From: Streptomyces sp. NBC_01454
GTDB lineage: Bacteria > Actinomycetota > Actinomycetes > Streptomycetales > Streptomycetaceae
Direction of reading: 5' to 3'
Assembly: GCF_036227565.1 (NCBI RefSeq)
Contig: NZ_CP109460.1
Location: forward strand, 4,216,001 to 4,280,000
DNA length: 64,000 nt
The notes beneath the pieces are model-generated. The model worked only from the letters and a program-made list of their open reading frames with translations, had not been told where the DNA came from and ran no database searches. The stretch's first letter is position 1; every line of letters starts with the position of its first letter. Positions 1 through 8,577 of the stretch are shown here, piece after piece. Position numbers and translations under genes: made by a program.

Positions 1-86
1 CGCCGACGCCCACGCACGCGGTGCGGTCATCCCGGCGGCCCGCAATCGTGCGCACACCGCTGGCGTCATCTGACCTCAGATTTTTC

Positions 87-153
87 GATGGCTCGATGGC
101 TCGATGGCTCGATGGCTCTGACGGCTCTGATGGCTCTGACGGTTCTGACAAGG
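87..153. repeat. Tandem repeat of GATGGCTC / GAYGGCTCT units
   Basis: Four perfect 8-bp GATGGCTC copies are followed by about four 9-bp GAYGGYTCT copies. Both periods are short, and the change from 8 to 9 bp means no reading frame is maintained. A simple slippage repeat; function unknown. Confidence 0.85.
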
Positions 154-370
154 ACGGTCAAGGGACGCACAAGGCGTGTGACAGCTCCGCGCCGAGGAGA
201 GTGGTTACCGGTCACCGGCACGATCCACCGGAAGCACACCGGCGTGGACCTCTGGAGCAGCTCCGGAGGGGAGATCCACCGGCCGGTCCGGCAGCGGATC
301 CCGAGGCGGGCTCCCGTAGCGGAGCCGGACGACGGACCAGCAGCCCAAGCAACGCAAAAGCAGACGTAGA

Positions 371-478
371 AACTGACGCAGACGCAGACGCAGACACAGA
401 GGCGGAACTGACGTAGAGGCAGACCTGACACCGACGCAGGAACCGACGCAGGAACTGACGCAGGAACCGACGCAGACG
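371..478. repeat. Tandem GACGCA-type repeats
   Basis: The first part has a 6-bp period (GACGCA). From 431 to 478 there are four 12-bp units close to CCGACGCAGGAA. The array ends directly at the parS-like palindrome at 479. Confidence 0.8.
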
Positions 479-494
479 TGTTCCACGTGAAACA
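479..494. promoter_or_regulatory. parS-like ParB binding site
   Basis: The 16-mer TGTTCCACGTGAAACA matches the Streptomyces/Bacillus parS consensus TGTTTCACGTGAAACA at 15 of 16 positions. The only change is T to C at position 5, which breaks one arm of the palindrome. ParB spreads from such sites in chromosome segregation, and in Streptomyces most lie within a few hundred kb of oriC. Variants with one mismatch are known from other genomes. It is outside any gene, as free-standing sites often are. Confidence 0.65.
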
Positions 495-1173
495 TCCGCA
501 GACGCTGAACCACCCGGAACAGCCGGTCCACGGACAGACCTGAACGACCCGTATCACGCCCGGAGTTCGACGGCCCAGCCCCCACGGGGCGCCGGTCCCG
601 GACCCTCCCCAGCTCCAGCCCGAGAACCGCACGCAGCGCTTGCGTAGCGGGATTTCCGTGGGTGACGAGCGGGAAGTGGTCGACGGCATGACCGCGCAGG
701 GCTGTGCGGACTCCCGCCAGGCGCGCGGTGCGCCGCAGCCGTCAGAGACGGCGCGCGCTCCCGACGCGACCGCGACGTGCGGTGCGGGACACCAGGGTCG
801 GTGCGCGGCTGTCGGCACACGCGCCGGACTCCGAGGAGCTCGGCGTACCCCGCCGCGATCCCGTCCGAGGGCCCCGACGACGCCGTCGCGGCACTCAGCT
901 CCCCGCCGCATGCTGCGCCGCCGCACACCCCGTACGAGGCGCTGCCCGCACCCGCGGGACGCCACCTGCCCCAGCCTGGCTGCCCCCGCGGCGGCCGCCG
1001 TCCGCCGTTCCGGTCCGCCCGTGGCTGCCGCGCGCCCACCCGGGTGAAACACCCGCATGTCGCGCTCCTCAAGCATGCCAAAAACCATATTGCCGGGTTA
1101 GTTGGTGCGTGCCCACCGGTCGTGGCGAGTCACTCCGTCACGGCGTTGCCGGAGCACAGCGGAGGAAACCGTC

Positions 1174-1821
1174 ATGCCGTCGCACCTAGCCAAACGGTCC
1201 GTCGAAACGCTGCTGTCCGTGCTGCTGGTCATGCTGGGCGTCCTCGGCCTCGCCGGCCGGGGCGCCGCCGTGTCCGGCGCGCCCGCCGGTCCACCGGACC
1301 CCGACTGGGAGCGCATCGCCGCCTGCGAGAGCAGCGGCCGCTGGCACATCAACACCGGAAACGGCTACCACGGCGGTCTGCAGATCGACCTCGCCACCTG
1401 GCGCGCGTACGGAGGCGACCGCTTCGCCCCGCGTGCCGACCTCGCCAGCCGCGCCCAGCAGATCGCCGTCGGTGAGCGCATCGTCCGCGACCGCGGCCTG
1501 TCGGCCTGGCCGAACTGCGCCCGGGTGACCTCGGCGAGCGACCGTACCGCCCCCGCCGACCAGGAGGCCCCCGCGGCCGCCCCGGATCGCCGGCAGGCCA
1601 CCCCGGCCCCGCACCAGGGGCCCACCACCCGCAGCCTCCGGTCCGTCGCCGGACCCGCCGCCCGCACCTATGTGGTGCGCCCCGGTGACTGCCTTTCCGT
1701 CGTCGCCGCGCGCGCCCATGTCCCGGGCGGCACCAAGGCGCTGTACGACCTGAACAAGGACACCCTGGAGCAGGGCCCGGACCACATTCATCCGGGCCAG
1801 CGGCTGCTGCTGCGACCCTAG
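1174..1821 (+). CDS. Resuscitation-promoting-factor-like transglycosylase with LysM domain
   Basis: Predicted secreted lytic transglycosylase that cleaves peptidoglycan during growth or spore germination; 215 residues. An N-terminal hydrophobic signal (about 11-33) is followed by an Rpf domain beginning DPDWERIAACESSG, with the catalytic Glu at about 52 and the family's GLQ and ATW motifs. An Ala/Pro-rich linker leads to a C-terminal LysM domain (about 167-215, starting TYVVRPGD) that would bind peptidoglycan. The ATG at 1174 follows GGAGGA at 1161 by a good spacing; an in-frame extension to 1102 has no ribosome site. Streptomyces rpf genes are often controlled by a c-di-AMP riboswitch, but I could not recognise one upstream. 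Confidence 0.9.
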   Translation: MPSHLAKRSVETLLSVLLVMLGVLGLAGRGAAVSGAPAGPPDPDWERIAACESSGRWHINTGNGYHGGLQIDLATWRAYGGDRFAPRADLASRAQQIAVGERIVRDRGLSAWPNCARVTSASDRTAPADQEAPAAAPDRRQATPAPHQGPTTRSLRSVAGPAARTYVVRPGDCLSVVAARAHVPGGTKALYDLNKDTLEQGPDHIHPGQRLLLRP

Positions 1822-2039
1822 GGCGGGTCCGCGAGGTCGCGCCCGGCTCGCGGCGCCCGGCACGCCCCGGACGGCGTATCCCGGCGTCCGTTGGTGTGCC
1901 GTCGCAGAGGGCCGTCACGGTGAATCCGGTGATCGGTCAGGGTGAATGCGCGGGACGGGCCGTTGCTCAGGCTTGGTGGATGGGGGCATGGCCGGTAGCA
2001 AGACCGCGGGGTACCAACCGCGAGGTGCAGGAGCACACA

Positions 2040-2420
2040 GTGAAGAACATGGCACGGGTCAATGTGGTGATTGCGGGAGCGTGCGGTCTGCTTCTGGCCG
2101 TCGGCGGGGCCTCACCCGCCCAGGCCTGGGACGGGCCGTTCGACGACGGGGGCGGCGTGTGGAACAGCGACACCGTGGCCAGCTTCCACGCCGGATTCAA
2201 CTGCTCCCACCGCGCCCGGATCTGCATCAACGGGCCGCTGAACAGCGGAAACGTCCAGAACTCGCAGAACGTCCATCTGTCGGGCAACAACAGCAACAGC
2301 GGTAGCCCGACCAACGTCAACGGCAACACCAACGATGACGCGGGCGGCACGACCGGAGCCGAGAACAAGACCAGCAACAATCAGCAGCACATCGGCCACG
2401 GCGGCAGGCAGCACCTGTGA
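2040..2420 (+). CDS. Small secreted NSGN-repeat protein
   Basis: 126-residue exported protein of a family I cannot name. Residues 1-29 form a signal peptide ending ASPAQA. The mature part is short and Asn/Ser/Gly-rich, with two cysteines (FNCSH and ICINGP) followed by repeats such as LNSGNVQNSQNVHLSGNN. The GTG at 2040 sits 6 nt after AGGAG; the ATG at 2049 is an alternative. The convergent gene at 2604-3008 encodes a paralogue sharing CINGP(L/V)xSGN. The size, export and low-complexity Asn/Gly composition suggest a surface or aerial-hypha protein, but this is neither a chaplin nor a rodlin by sequence. Function unknown. Confidence 0.75.
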   Translation: MKNMARVNVVIAGACGLLLAVGGASPAQAWDGPFDDGGGVWNSDTVASFHAGFNCSHRARICINGPLNSGNVQNSQNVHLSGNNSNSGSPTNVNGNTNDDAGGTTGAENKTSNNQQHIGHGGRQHL

Positions 2421-2442
2421 TCCGACGCTGACCCGCCACACC

Positions 2443-2472
2443 CTCCGGCCCCGGATCGCTCCGGGGCCGGAG
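2443..2472 (+). terminator. Hairpin terminator after the NSGN gene
   Basis: A perfect 13-bp stem (CTCCGGCCCCGGA) with a TCGC loop lies 22 bases after the stop codon. There is no T-tract, which is usual for Streptomyces terminators. Confidence 0.75.
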
Positions 2473-2519
2473 TCGTTCCCGGGGCCGGGGCGCCTCGCGG
2501 GAGGCGGGGCCGCAAAGGG

Positions 2520-2550
2520 CGATCGCCCGGCGGAGGCCGCCGGGCGATCG
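2520..2550. terminator. Second hairpin between the convergent genes
   Basis: A perfect 14-bp stem (CGATCGCCCGGCGG) with a 3-nt AGG loop. It lies between the two convergent NSGN genes and probably terminates the minus-strand gene; with the first hairpin it insulates the pair. Confidence 0.7.
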
Positions 2551-2603
2551 GGGAAGGGCTCGCGGAGAGAACGGGCCCTGGCCGGGCCGGGGCCCGGTCC
2601 GGG

Positions 2604-3008
2604 TCAGTGGAGTCGGAGGATGCGCTGCAGGTTGTTGCCGCTGCCCTTCGACGCGCCGGTGACGCTGTCGCCGCTGTTGGTGGAGCCGTTGGTGTTGTGG
2701 AGATTGCCGCTGTTGTTGGGGTTCCCGTGGTTGATGAAGTTGCCGCTGTTCAAGCTGTTGCCGCTGTGTACCGGCCCGTTGATGCAGGGGTGCGGCGATC
2801 TGAACACCGGGGACTTGTAGTTGAAGTCGGCGAGGCGGTTGTTGCAGATCACTCCGGAGACCATGCCGGCCACGGTGCCGACGTCGGCACCCGCCACCGC
2901 CGACAGCAGCGACTCACCCGGAACGGTCACGGCCTGGGCGACCCCGCCACCGAGCATCACCAGTCCGCATGCCCCGACGATGCTCCCTGCCTGCGCAATT
3001 CTTCTCAC
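2604..3008 (-). CDS. Small secreted NSGN-repeat protein (paralogue)
   Basis: 134-residue exported protein. A signal peptide of about 25 residues (MRRIAQAGSIVG... ending VAQA) is followed by a region with one cysteine (VICNN), then PHPCINGPVHSGN and a run of NSGN/NHGN/NTNG repeats. The GTG start at 3008 follows GAGGAG by 6-7 nt; the longer frame to 3215 is unsupported. It shares the CINGP(L/V)xSGN core with the convergent neighbour at 2040-2420, so the two probably arose by duplication and inversion. The two conserved cysteines could form a disulphide. Function unknown; a cell-surface structural role is an inference only. Confidence 0.75.
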   Translation of the reverse strand: MRRIAQAGSIVGACGLVMLGGGVAQAVTVPGESLLSAVAGADVGTVAGMVSGVICNNRLADFNYKSPVFRSPHPCINGPVHSGNSLNSGNFINHGNPNNSGNLHNTNGSTNSGDSVTGASKGSGNNLQRILRLH

Positions 3009-3306
3009 GTCGCTCCTCGCCTCCGCGTCCGTCCGATGCCAGACGTATCGTCCTGCCGTTGCGCTCCCGCACCGTCGTTCAACCCGCCAGGAGCGAAACG
3101 CTCGGCGGCCACAATCAGCCGGGTGGCCCAACACGTCATGCACCCTTTTGCGCGCGGAGCGGGTGCGGGCAGGGCGGCGCGCGGAGGGAGGCAGGCGACG
3201 GCCTTCGGCGGCCACGCCGTGTCAGCGGGGACGGGCGTGCCACGGCGGGCGTGCCACGGCGGTCGCGCCCCGGGCCGGTCACCCGGCGGCCGGCCCGGCG
3301 GCGGGC

Positions 3307-3594
3307 TCAGAGGACGAGCCGCTCCGGCATGGGCTGCTCGACACCGTCCAGCTCCAGCGTGCACCGGGGCATGGAGGGCACGAGATGCGGCTGGCGCAGC
3401 AGGACCCGGAAGGGGTGGACGGGCTCCTCGGGGAGTTCGCCGGTCAGCACGTTCATCCCGGCGCTGTGCTCCTTCTGGTAGGCGACCACCTTGCCGTCCA
3501 CCAGGAGCTCGACCTCCCCGGCCCGGCCGGGCCCGACGTTCACGGTGATCGAGTGGTCACCCTGGTCCAGGTGGAAGTGGTGGCTCTGACCCAT
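3307..3594 (-). CDS. Hypothetical 95-residue protein
   Basis: Soluble protein without a signal peptide, starting MGQSHHFHLDQGDHSITVN. The alternating hydrophobic/polar pattern and Gly/Asp turns suggest a small all-beta domain. The His-rich N-terminus (HHFHLD) could bind metal, but this is speculation. The ATG at 3594 has GGAGGT 6 nt upstream, a strong ribosome site; the longer frame to 3834 adds only low-quality sequence. It stands divergently from the site-2 protease gene with about 190 bases between. I do not recognise the family. Confidence 0.65.
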   Translation of the reverse strand: MGQSHHFHLDQGDHSITVNVGPGRAGEVELLVDGKVVAYQKEHSAGMNVLTGELPEEPVHPFRVLLRQPHLVPSMPRCTLELDGVEQPMPERLVL

Positions 3595-3784
3595 GTCGCA
3601 CCTCCCGCGTGATGTACCGGCGGACGGGGCCGCCGTCCGCACGGCCGGCCATGCTTCCGTCTCTCCAGCGTAGGGTCCGCGCGCGACAATGGTGACGTGA
3701 GGACCGGGCGGTCGCTTCCCGGAGCGCAGGCCGACGAGGCCTGCCCCAAGGGGCGGCCGGGCGCCGGGCGGGCAGGAGACGACT

Positions 3785-4915
3785 ATGAACGGCTCGGTCC
3801 GTGTGGGACATGTGGTCGGGGTGCCGCTGCGCATGCACTGGAGCGTGCCGCTGCTGGTGGGCCTGTTCGCGTACGCACTCGGCCGGCAGGGCCTGCCCGT
3901 CTGGACGCCGGGGCGCCCGGGCGCCGTCTACGCCCTGGCCGGGGTCGTCGGGGCCGCGCTGCTCATGGGCAGCCTGCTGCTGCACGAGACGGCGCATGCC
4001 GCGATCGCCCTGCGCAAGAAGATCTCCGTCGAGGACGTCACGCTGTGGGCGCTGGGCGGCACCACCCGGATGGGGCGGCCCAAGACCGCGGCGGCGGCCT
4101 TCGCGGTGGCGGTCAGCGGGCCGCTCACCAGCCTGGTCATCGGCGGCGTCGCGCTCGGCGCCGGGTTCGGGCTGGACCGGCTGTCCGGCTGGGCGGTGCC
4201 CGCCGTCGTCCTGGCGTGGCTGGGCTGGGCGAATCTGTTCCTGGGCGTCTTCAATCTGCTGCCGGCCGTGCCGCTGGACGGTGGCCGGGTGGTGCAGGCC
4301 GTGCTGTGGTGGCGCACCGGGGACCGGGACCGCGCGGATGTGGTGGCCTCCCGGGGCGGCCAGATCATGGGGCTGCTGCTGGTGGCCGCCGGCTGGATCG
4401 CCGTGCTGCGGGGAGCGCCGGGCGGGCTGTGGATCGTCTTCGTCGGCCTGTTCATCATGGTCGTCGCCGGGGCGGAACGACGCCGTGCCGTGCTGCACAC
4501 CGCGCTGCGCGGGGTCCGCGTGGCCGAGGCGATGTCCAGCCCGGTGACGACCGGCGCCGACTGGCTGACCGTCCAGCGCTTCATCGACGAGGTCGCCGTG
4601 CACTCCCGCCATTCCACGCTGCCGCTGGTCGACTTCGACGGCCGCCCCAGCGGCGTCGTGCAGCTGCGCCGGCTGGCGTCCCTGCCGGTGGCGAGCCGGG
4701 AGAGCGTGCGGGTGCGCGAGCTGGCGATCCCGTTGTCCCAGTGCGCGGTCGCCGCTCCGGACGAGTCGCTGAGCACGGCGCTCGACCGGATCAGCCTGCG
4801 CAGCGGGGCACGCATCCTCGTCGTGGACGGCGGGCGGCTGGTGGGGATCGCCACCGGCAAGGACATCTCCCGGCTGATGCAGCGCAGCTCCCTGAGCGGC
4901 AAGGAGTCCCGCTGA
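3785..4915 (+). CDS. Site-2-protease family metalloprotease with CBS domains
   Basis: Intramembrane zinc protease of family M50 (like mycobacterial Rip3); 376 residues. About six membrane segments occupy residues 15-235. The zinc-binding HETAH is at 67-71 in the second helix, and the third ligand is the Asp of the PLDGGR motif near 165, so the active site looks intact. The cytoplasmic C-terminus (about 245-372) carries a CBS-domain pair, expected to sense adenine nucleotides and gate activity. Such proteases usually release a transcription or anti-sigma factor from the membrane; no candidate substrate is adjacent. The ATG at 3785 follows AGGAG by 6-7 nt. Confidence 0.9.
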   Translation: MNGSVRVGHVVGVPLRMHWSVPLLVGLFAYALGRQGLPVWTPGRPGAVYALAGVVGAALLMGSLLLHETAHAAIALRKKISVEDVTLWALGGTTRMGRPKTAAAAFAVAVSGPLTSLVIGGVALGAGFGLDRLSGWAVPAVVLAWLGWANLFLGVFNLLPAVPLDGGRVVQAVLWWRTGDRDRADVVASRGGQIMGLLLVAAGWIAVLRGAPGGLWIVFVGLFIMVVAGAERRRAVLHTALRGVRVAEAMSSPVTTGADWLTVQRFIDEVAVHSRHSTLPLVDFDGRPSGVVQLRRLASLPVASRESVRVRELAIPLSQCAVAAPDESLSTALDRISLRSGARILVVDGGRLVGIATGKDISRLMQRSSLSGKESR

Positions 4916-5024
4916 CCGGCCGGTGACGGCGCAGCGGGCGCGCGGGGCGGGGCCCCGGCGCGACAATGGGGGGTGGGCACGCCGCGGGCCCGCCGTGGCG
5001 GAGCACCGGAGTGGGGACGCGTCC

Positions 5025-5765
5025 ATGCAATACGTCACCGTGACCGCACTGAGCCACACCGGACTGGTCCGCGAGCACAACGAGGACAGCCTGGTGGCCG
5101 GCCCCTGGACGCTCTGCGGCACGGTGACCGAGAACCCGCAGACCCTGGTGTTCCCGCTCGGCGGCCCGCTGGTCGTCGCGGTCGCCGACGGCATCGGCGG
5201 GCAGCCGGCCGGCGAGGTGGCCAGCGCCCTGACCGTGCGGCAACTGGCGGCGTTCGGCCCGTCACTGGACGGCGAGGAGGCCGTCCGTGACGCCCTGAAC
5301 CTCTGCAACCACGCGGTGTACGCGGCCGCCGAGCGGGACCCGGAGCTGTGCACCATGGGCACCACGGTCGCCGGCGCCGTCGTCCGGGACGGGTCGGTGC
5401 TGGTGTTCAACGTCGGCGACAGCCGGGTGCTGGACGCGAGCGCGGACGCTCTGCGGCAGGTGAGCGTGGACGACAGCCCGGCGCCCGCGCCGGGCCGGAC
5501 GACCACCTCGCTCGTGACCCAGGCGCTCGGCGGGGCACGGGAGTTCACGCCCGTCGTCGCGCACCTCACGACCGCGCCGCTCGCCGCGGGCGCCCGCTAT
5601 CTGGTGTGCACCGACGGCCTGACCGACCATGTCCCCCAGGACGACGTCGAGGAGCTGCTGCGGCACCACAACGGCGGCCGGGCCGCCTTCGAACTGTGGA
5701 AGTCCGCCATCGAGGCGGGCGGACCCGACAACATCACGCTGGCACTGATCGGCATCGGCGACTAG
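5025..5765 (+). CDS. PP2C-family Ser/Thr protein phosphatase
   Basis: 246-residue metal-dependent phosphatase of the bacterial PstP/PrpC type, cytoplasmic. Metal-binding motifs are visible: HNED near residue 17, VADGIGG near 50, VGDSR near 131, TDGLTD near 203 and GGPDNITL at the end. It would remove phosphates added by Hanks-type kinases; two such kinase genes lie downstream (12607-14241 and 19411-20952), although neither is next to it. The ATG at 5025 is where PP2C homology starts; the frame upstream to 4923 is spurious. It follows the S2P gene by about 110 bases and may be co-transcribed. Confidence 0.9.
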   Translation: MQYVTVTALSHTGLVREHNEDSLVAGPWTLCGTVTENPQTLVFPLGGPLVVAVADGIGGQPAGEVASALTVRQLAAFGPSLDGEEAVRDALNLCNHAVYAAAERDPELCTMGTTVAGAVVRDGSVLVFNVGDSRVLDASADALRQVSVDDSPAPAPGRTTTSLVTQALGGAREFTPVVAHLTTAPLAAGARYLVCTDGLTDHVPQDDVEELLRHHNGGRAAFELWKSAIEAGGPDNITLALIGIGD

Positions 5766-5799
5766 CACGGGGCGGCCACCGTCCGGCCCGCACCCCCGG

Positions 5800-5830
5800 G
5801 GCAACCCCACCGCGGGAGCGGAGGGTTGCC
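5800..5830 (+). terminator. Possible terminator after the phosphatase
   Basis: An 8-bp perfect stem (GGCAACCC / GGGTTGCC) with a 15-nt loop, 35 bases after the stop and before the next start at 5938. No T-tract. Confidence 0.4.
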
Positions 5831-5937
5831 GGAGGGGCAGCCGCGCACGCGGCCGCCGGGTGGACGGCCTCGCACGGACGGGCGACTTGCCCGGCCGTGT
5901 GCGCCGCGGCGGCCCGCTCCGCGTCTAGGTTGGCCGG

Positions 5938-7485
5938 ATGAGCGCGGCAGGGAGCACCGTCCGGGGAGCTGTGCTCCTGGGCACGCTGGGATCCGTGCTG
6001 CTGGGGGCCGGCGCCTGGGCATCCGGGGCGCTGCCGCCGGGAGTTCCGGACGGGGTGTGGGGCCGGCGCGGGGAACCGCTCACCTCGCTGTGTGTGGCCG
6101 TCTCCTACGCCGGGCTGGTGCTGCTGCTCACCGCCTGGTGGCGGCTGGGCAGCCACCTCGCGTCCGGGGCGGCCGTCGGGCGGCGGCAGGTGCGGACGGC
6201 GCTGTGGTGCTGGGCGCTGCCGCTGGTGCCGGGTCCGCTGCTGGGCAGCAGCGACGCCTACAGCTATCTCGCCCAGGGGGCGTTGGCGGGCCGGGGCCTG
6301 GATGTGTACGCGCTGGGGCCGGCGGCGCTGGGCGGCCCGCTCGCGGCCAACGTCCCGGGGATGTGGCACGACGCGCCGGCCCCGTACGGACCGCTGTCCG
6401 TCGCCGTGGCCCGCGCCGTGGTGACGGTCACCGGCGAACAGCACGTGGTGGCCGCGGCGCTGGGGCTGCGGCTGGTGGCGCTGGCCGGGGTGGGCCTGCT
6501 GGTGTGGTCGCTGGGGCGGCTGGCGGGCACCTCGGGCCCGGGGGCGGCCGGCGCGCTGTGGGCCGGGGCGCTCAGCCCGCTGGTGCTGCTGCACCTGGTG
6601 GGCGGGGCGCACAACGACGCGCTGCTGCTCGGGCTGGTGCCGGCCGGGCTGGTGGCGTTCCGCCGCGGGCGCTGGTGTCTGGGGACCGTCGTGCTGACCG
6701 CGGCGGTGCTCGTGAAGGCCCCCGCCGTGGTGGCGCTGCTGTGTGCGGCCGCGGTGAGCGTGGCCGGGCGGCAGGGCCGGCGGCAGCGCCGGCGGCAGGC
6801 GGCGCGGCTCGCCGGGGTGGCCGCCGCCGCGCTGGTGGCGGGGGTGGCGGCGTGCGGCCAGGGGTGGGGCTGGCTGTGGACCCTGCGGACGCCCGCCGAG
6901 GTGCACACGCTGCTGTCCCTGAGCACCGACGCCGGCCATCTGCTGGGGTGGCTCGCCGAGGGGCTGGGGTGGGGCACGGCGGACGGGGCGATGACGGCCG
7001 CGCGGCTGGCCGGGCTCGCGGCGGGCCTGGCCGCGGTGGGCCACTGCGTGTGGCGCGCCCCGCGGACCGGTGCCGAACGGGCCACGGGGACGGGGCTGCT
7101 GGCGCTGGTGGCCGCCGCACCGGTGGCGCAGCCCTGGTACGCGCTGTGGGCGGTGGTGCCGCTGGCGGCGGCCGACTGGCGGCCGCTGGCGCGGCCCGGC
7201 GCGAAGGCGGCGGTGGTGGCGCTGACGCTGGTGGTGATGCCCTCGGGGCAGGGGCCGACCTGGGCGAGCGGCTGCGCGGCGGCGGCCGGGGCGGCAGCGG
7301 CGCTGGCCGCGGTGGCGCCGTGGCGGCGCAGGGCGGGTGTGGCGGACCGCCCCGGACCCGCGGCGACGGGCCCGGCGCCCGGCCGCGTCGCCGCCTCCTC
7401 CGGGCCCGTCCCGCCCACGGGCGAGGAGCCGCCTCACGGGTCGCCGCCGTACGGGACGACGGAGCCGCGGCCCGGCCCGGGCTGA
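5938..7485 (+). CDS. MptB-like polyprenyl-phosphomannose-dependent mannosyltransferase
   Basis: 515-residue integral membrane glycosyltransferase of the GT-C fold with about twelve hydrophobic helices. The first extracytoplasmic loop carries the Asp and aromatic pattern of the MptB/MptA family (GSSDAYSYLAQG, then a WHDAPAPYGPL segment), where the acid residue binds the lipid-phosphate sugar. MptB adds alpha-1,6 mannose to lipomannan-type cores; the actual acceptor in Streptomyces is uncertain. The last ~50 residues are a Pro/Gly-rich cytoplasmic tail. Convergent with the next gene; with the genes to 12.7 kb it forms an envelope-glycan cluster. Start chosen at the only ATG before the first helix. 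Confidence 0.85.
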   Translation: MSAAGSTVRGAVLLGTLGSVLLGAGAWASGALPPGVPDGVWGRRGEPLTSLCVAVSYAGLVLLLTAWWRLGSHLASGAAVGRRQVRTALWCWALPLVPGPLLGSSDAYSYLAQGALAGRGLDVYALGPAALGGPLAANVPGMWHDAPAPYGPLSVAVARAVVTVTGEQHVVAAALGLRLVALAGVGLLVWSLGRLAGTSGPGAAGALWAGALSPLVLLHLVGGAHNDALLLGLVPAGLVAFRRGRWCLGTVVLTAAVLVKAPAVVALLCAAAVSVAGRQGRRQRRRQAARLAGVAAAALVAGVAACGQGWGWLWTLRTPAEVHTLLSLSTDAGHLLGWLAEGLGWGTADGAMTAARLAGLAAGLAAVGHCVWRAPRTGAERATGTGLLALVAAAPVAQPWYALWAVVPLAAADWRPLARPGAKAAVVALTLVVMPSGQGPTWASGCAAAAGAAAALAAVAPWRRRAGVADRPGPAATGPAPGRVAASSGPVPPTGEEPPHGSPPYGTTEPRPGPG

Positions 7486-7490
7486 CGCGC

Positions 7491-7528
7491 CCCGGTCGCT
7501 CCCGAAGGCCCGGTCGCTCCCGAAGGCC
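7491..7528. repeat. 18-bp tandem duplication between convergent genes
   Basis: Two perfect copies of an 18-bp unit containing CGGTCGCTCCCGAAGG lie in the 60-bp gap between the convergent genes at 7485 and 7546. It could act as a terminator spacer; otherwise a recent duplication. Confidence 0.7.
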
Positions 7529-7545
7529 CGGCGGGGCCGGCGAGC

Positions 7546-8577
7546 CTAGGGCGCGGCCGGTGCGGGTGCCGGGCGCCGTCCTCCCGGGCGCAGCAGCCAG
7601 AGCGCGCCGGTGAGCGCGCCCAGGGGGATCTCCAGCAGATGCGTGAACGCGGCGAAGAGCAGCATCGCCGCGGCCACGGCGGCGGGGGTCCCGCCGAGGG
7701 CGACGAGGGCGACGGCGGCGGCGCTCTCGGTGACGCCGATCCCGCCGGGGGTCACCGCGATCTGGGTGAGCAGCCGGCTGGCGGCGAACACCGCGAGCGC
7801 GTCCCCTGTGCCCGTACGGGCCCCCGCCGCCTGCAGACAGACCACGAACAGCGCGCCCTGGGCCACCAGCGTGGCGGCCATCGCACACACCAGCTGCGGC
7901 CAGGAGCGGCGCAGCACGTCCCGGCCGGCCCGCACCCCCGCCGCCAGCCGCCGGGCGCCCGCGGTGATCCGGCGCCGCAGCGCTCCGGTGGGCACGCCCG
8001 GCCGGCGGGCCCGGGGCGCGCGGTGTGCGCGGACGGCCGGCCGGACGGCGGCGCACGCCGCGGGCAGGACCAGGACCACCGCGCCGGCGGCCGCCGCCCA
8101 GCCGATGCCGGGCACCGCGGTCCGGGCCAGCAGCAGGGCGCCCACCGCCGACAGGAACAGCCGGGCGGTCACGTTGCACACCCCGGTGAGCGCCACGCAC
8201 ACCGCCACCGCGCGCGGCGGGTGCCCCCAGCGGCGCGTCATGGCGTAGGTGACCGCGACCCCCGCACCGCCGCCGAGCGGCAGCAGATTGCTCACGGCGC
8301 TGCCGGTGCAGTGCACCAGCAGCGCCTGACGCTGCGTCAGTCCCGGCAGGGCGGCGGTCAGGACGTAGGTGTAGGCCCACAGCGCGGCCGCCGCCGAGGC
8401 GCACATCAGCGCCAGCTGCGCGCCGCCGAGGTGGGCGAGCTGGGCCCGGACGGCGGCCCAGTCGGTGCCCGCCGCTTTCGGCACGGCCAGCGCCAGCAGT
8501 ACCAGGCCGGTGACGGAGGAGAGCAAGCCCAGCAGCCGCACGGCGCACGCCGGCAGCCGCCGGGTGCGGTGCGTCAT
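7546..8577 (-). CDS. Lysylphosphatidylglycerol-synthase-TM-like (UPF0104) membrane protein
   Basis: 343-residue polytopic membrane protein with about eight hydrophobic segments and a basic cytoplasmic loop near 180-215. The family's signatures NLLPLGGGAGVAVTY (about 94) and TPGGIGVTESAA (about 275) are present. The family comprises the flippase/transport half of MprF and many stand-alone proteins linked to glycolipid export. The start ATG at 8577 overlaps the stop of the upstream PIG-L deacetylase by ATGA, so the two are translationally coupled. A role in flipping or presenting a deacetylated lipid-linked sugar is an inference from that coupling. Ends in a Pro/Ala-rich tail. Confidence 0.85.
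   Translation of the reverse strand: MTHRTRRLPACAVRLLGLLSSVTGLVLLALAVPKAAGTDWAAVRAQLAHLGGAQLALMCASAAAALWAYTYVLTAALPGLTQRQALLVHCTGSAVSNLLPLGGGAGVAVTYAMTRRWGHPPRAVAVCVALTGVCNVTARLFLSAVGALLLARTAVPGIGWAAAAGAVVLVLPAACAAVRPAVRAHRAPRARRPGVPTGALRRRITAGARRLAAGVRAGRDVLRRSWPQLVCAMAATLVAQGALFVVCLQAAGARTGTGDALAVFAASRLLTQIAVTPGGIGVTESAAAVALVALGGTPAAVAAAMLLFAAFTHLLEIPLGALTGALWLLRPGGRRPAPAPAAP

Larger units (their letters stand above)
1..1173. other. Non-coding region with repeats and a parS-like site
   Basis: No convincing gene was found in the first 1.17 kb. Open frames here run through low-complexity repeats, lack plausible ribosome binding sites and resemble no protein family I know. The stretch holds two tandem repeats and a ParB-box-like palindrome, listed separately. 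The last ~80 bases should carry the promoter of the Rpf gene, but I cannot place its -35 and -10 boxes with confidence. Confidence 0.6.

Noticed and set aside
66..1088. 340-codon minus-strand frame at the left end
   Set aside because: Runs through tandem repeats and the parS-like site, has Cys/Arg/Val-rich random composition and no ribosome site.
1..1173. c-di-AMP (ydaO) riboswitch ahead of the Rpf gene
   Set aside because: Expected from other Streptomyces rpf genes, but I could not find the conserved ydaO core by eye.
2040..2420. Chaplin or rodlin
   Set aside because: No chaplin domain pattern and no rodlin similarity; only export and small size are shared.
3557..5569. 670-codon minus-strand frame opposite the protease and phosphatase genes
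   Set aside because: Shadow frame without domains; both plus-strand genes have intact family motifs.
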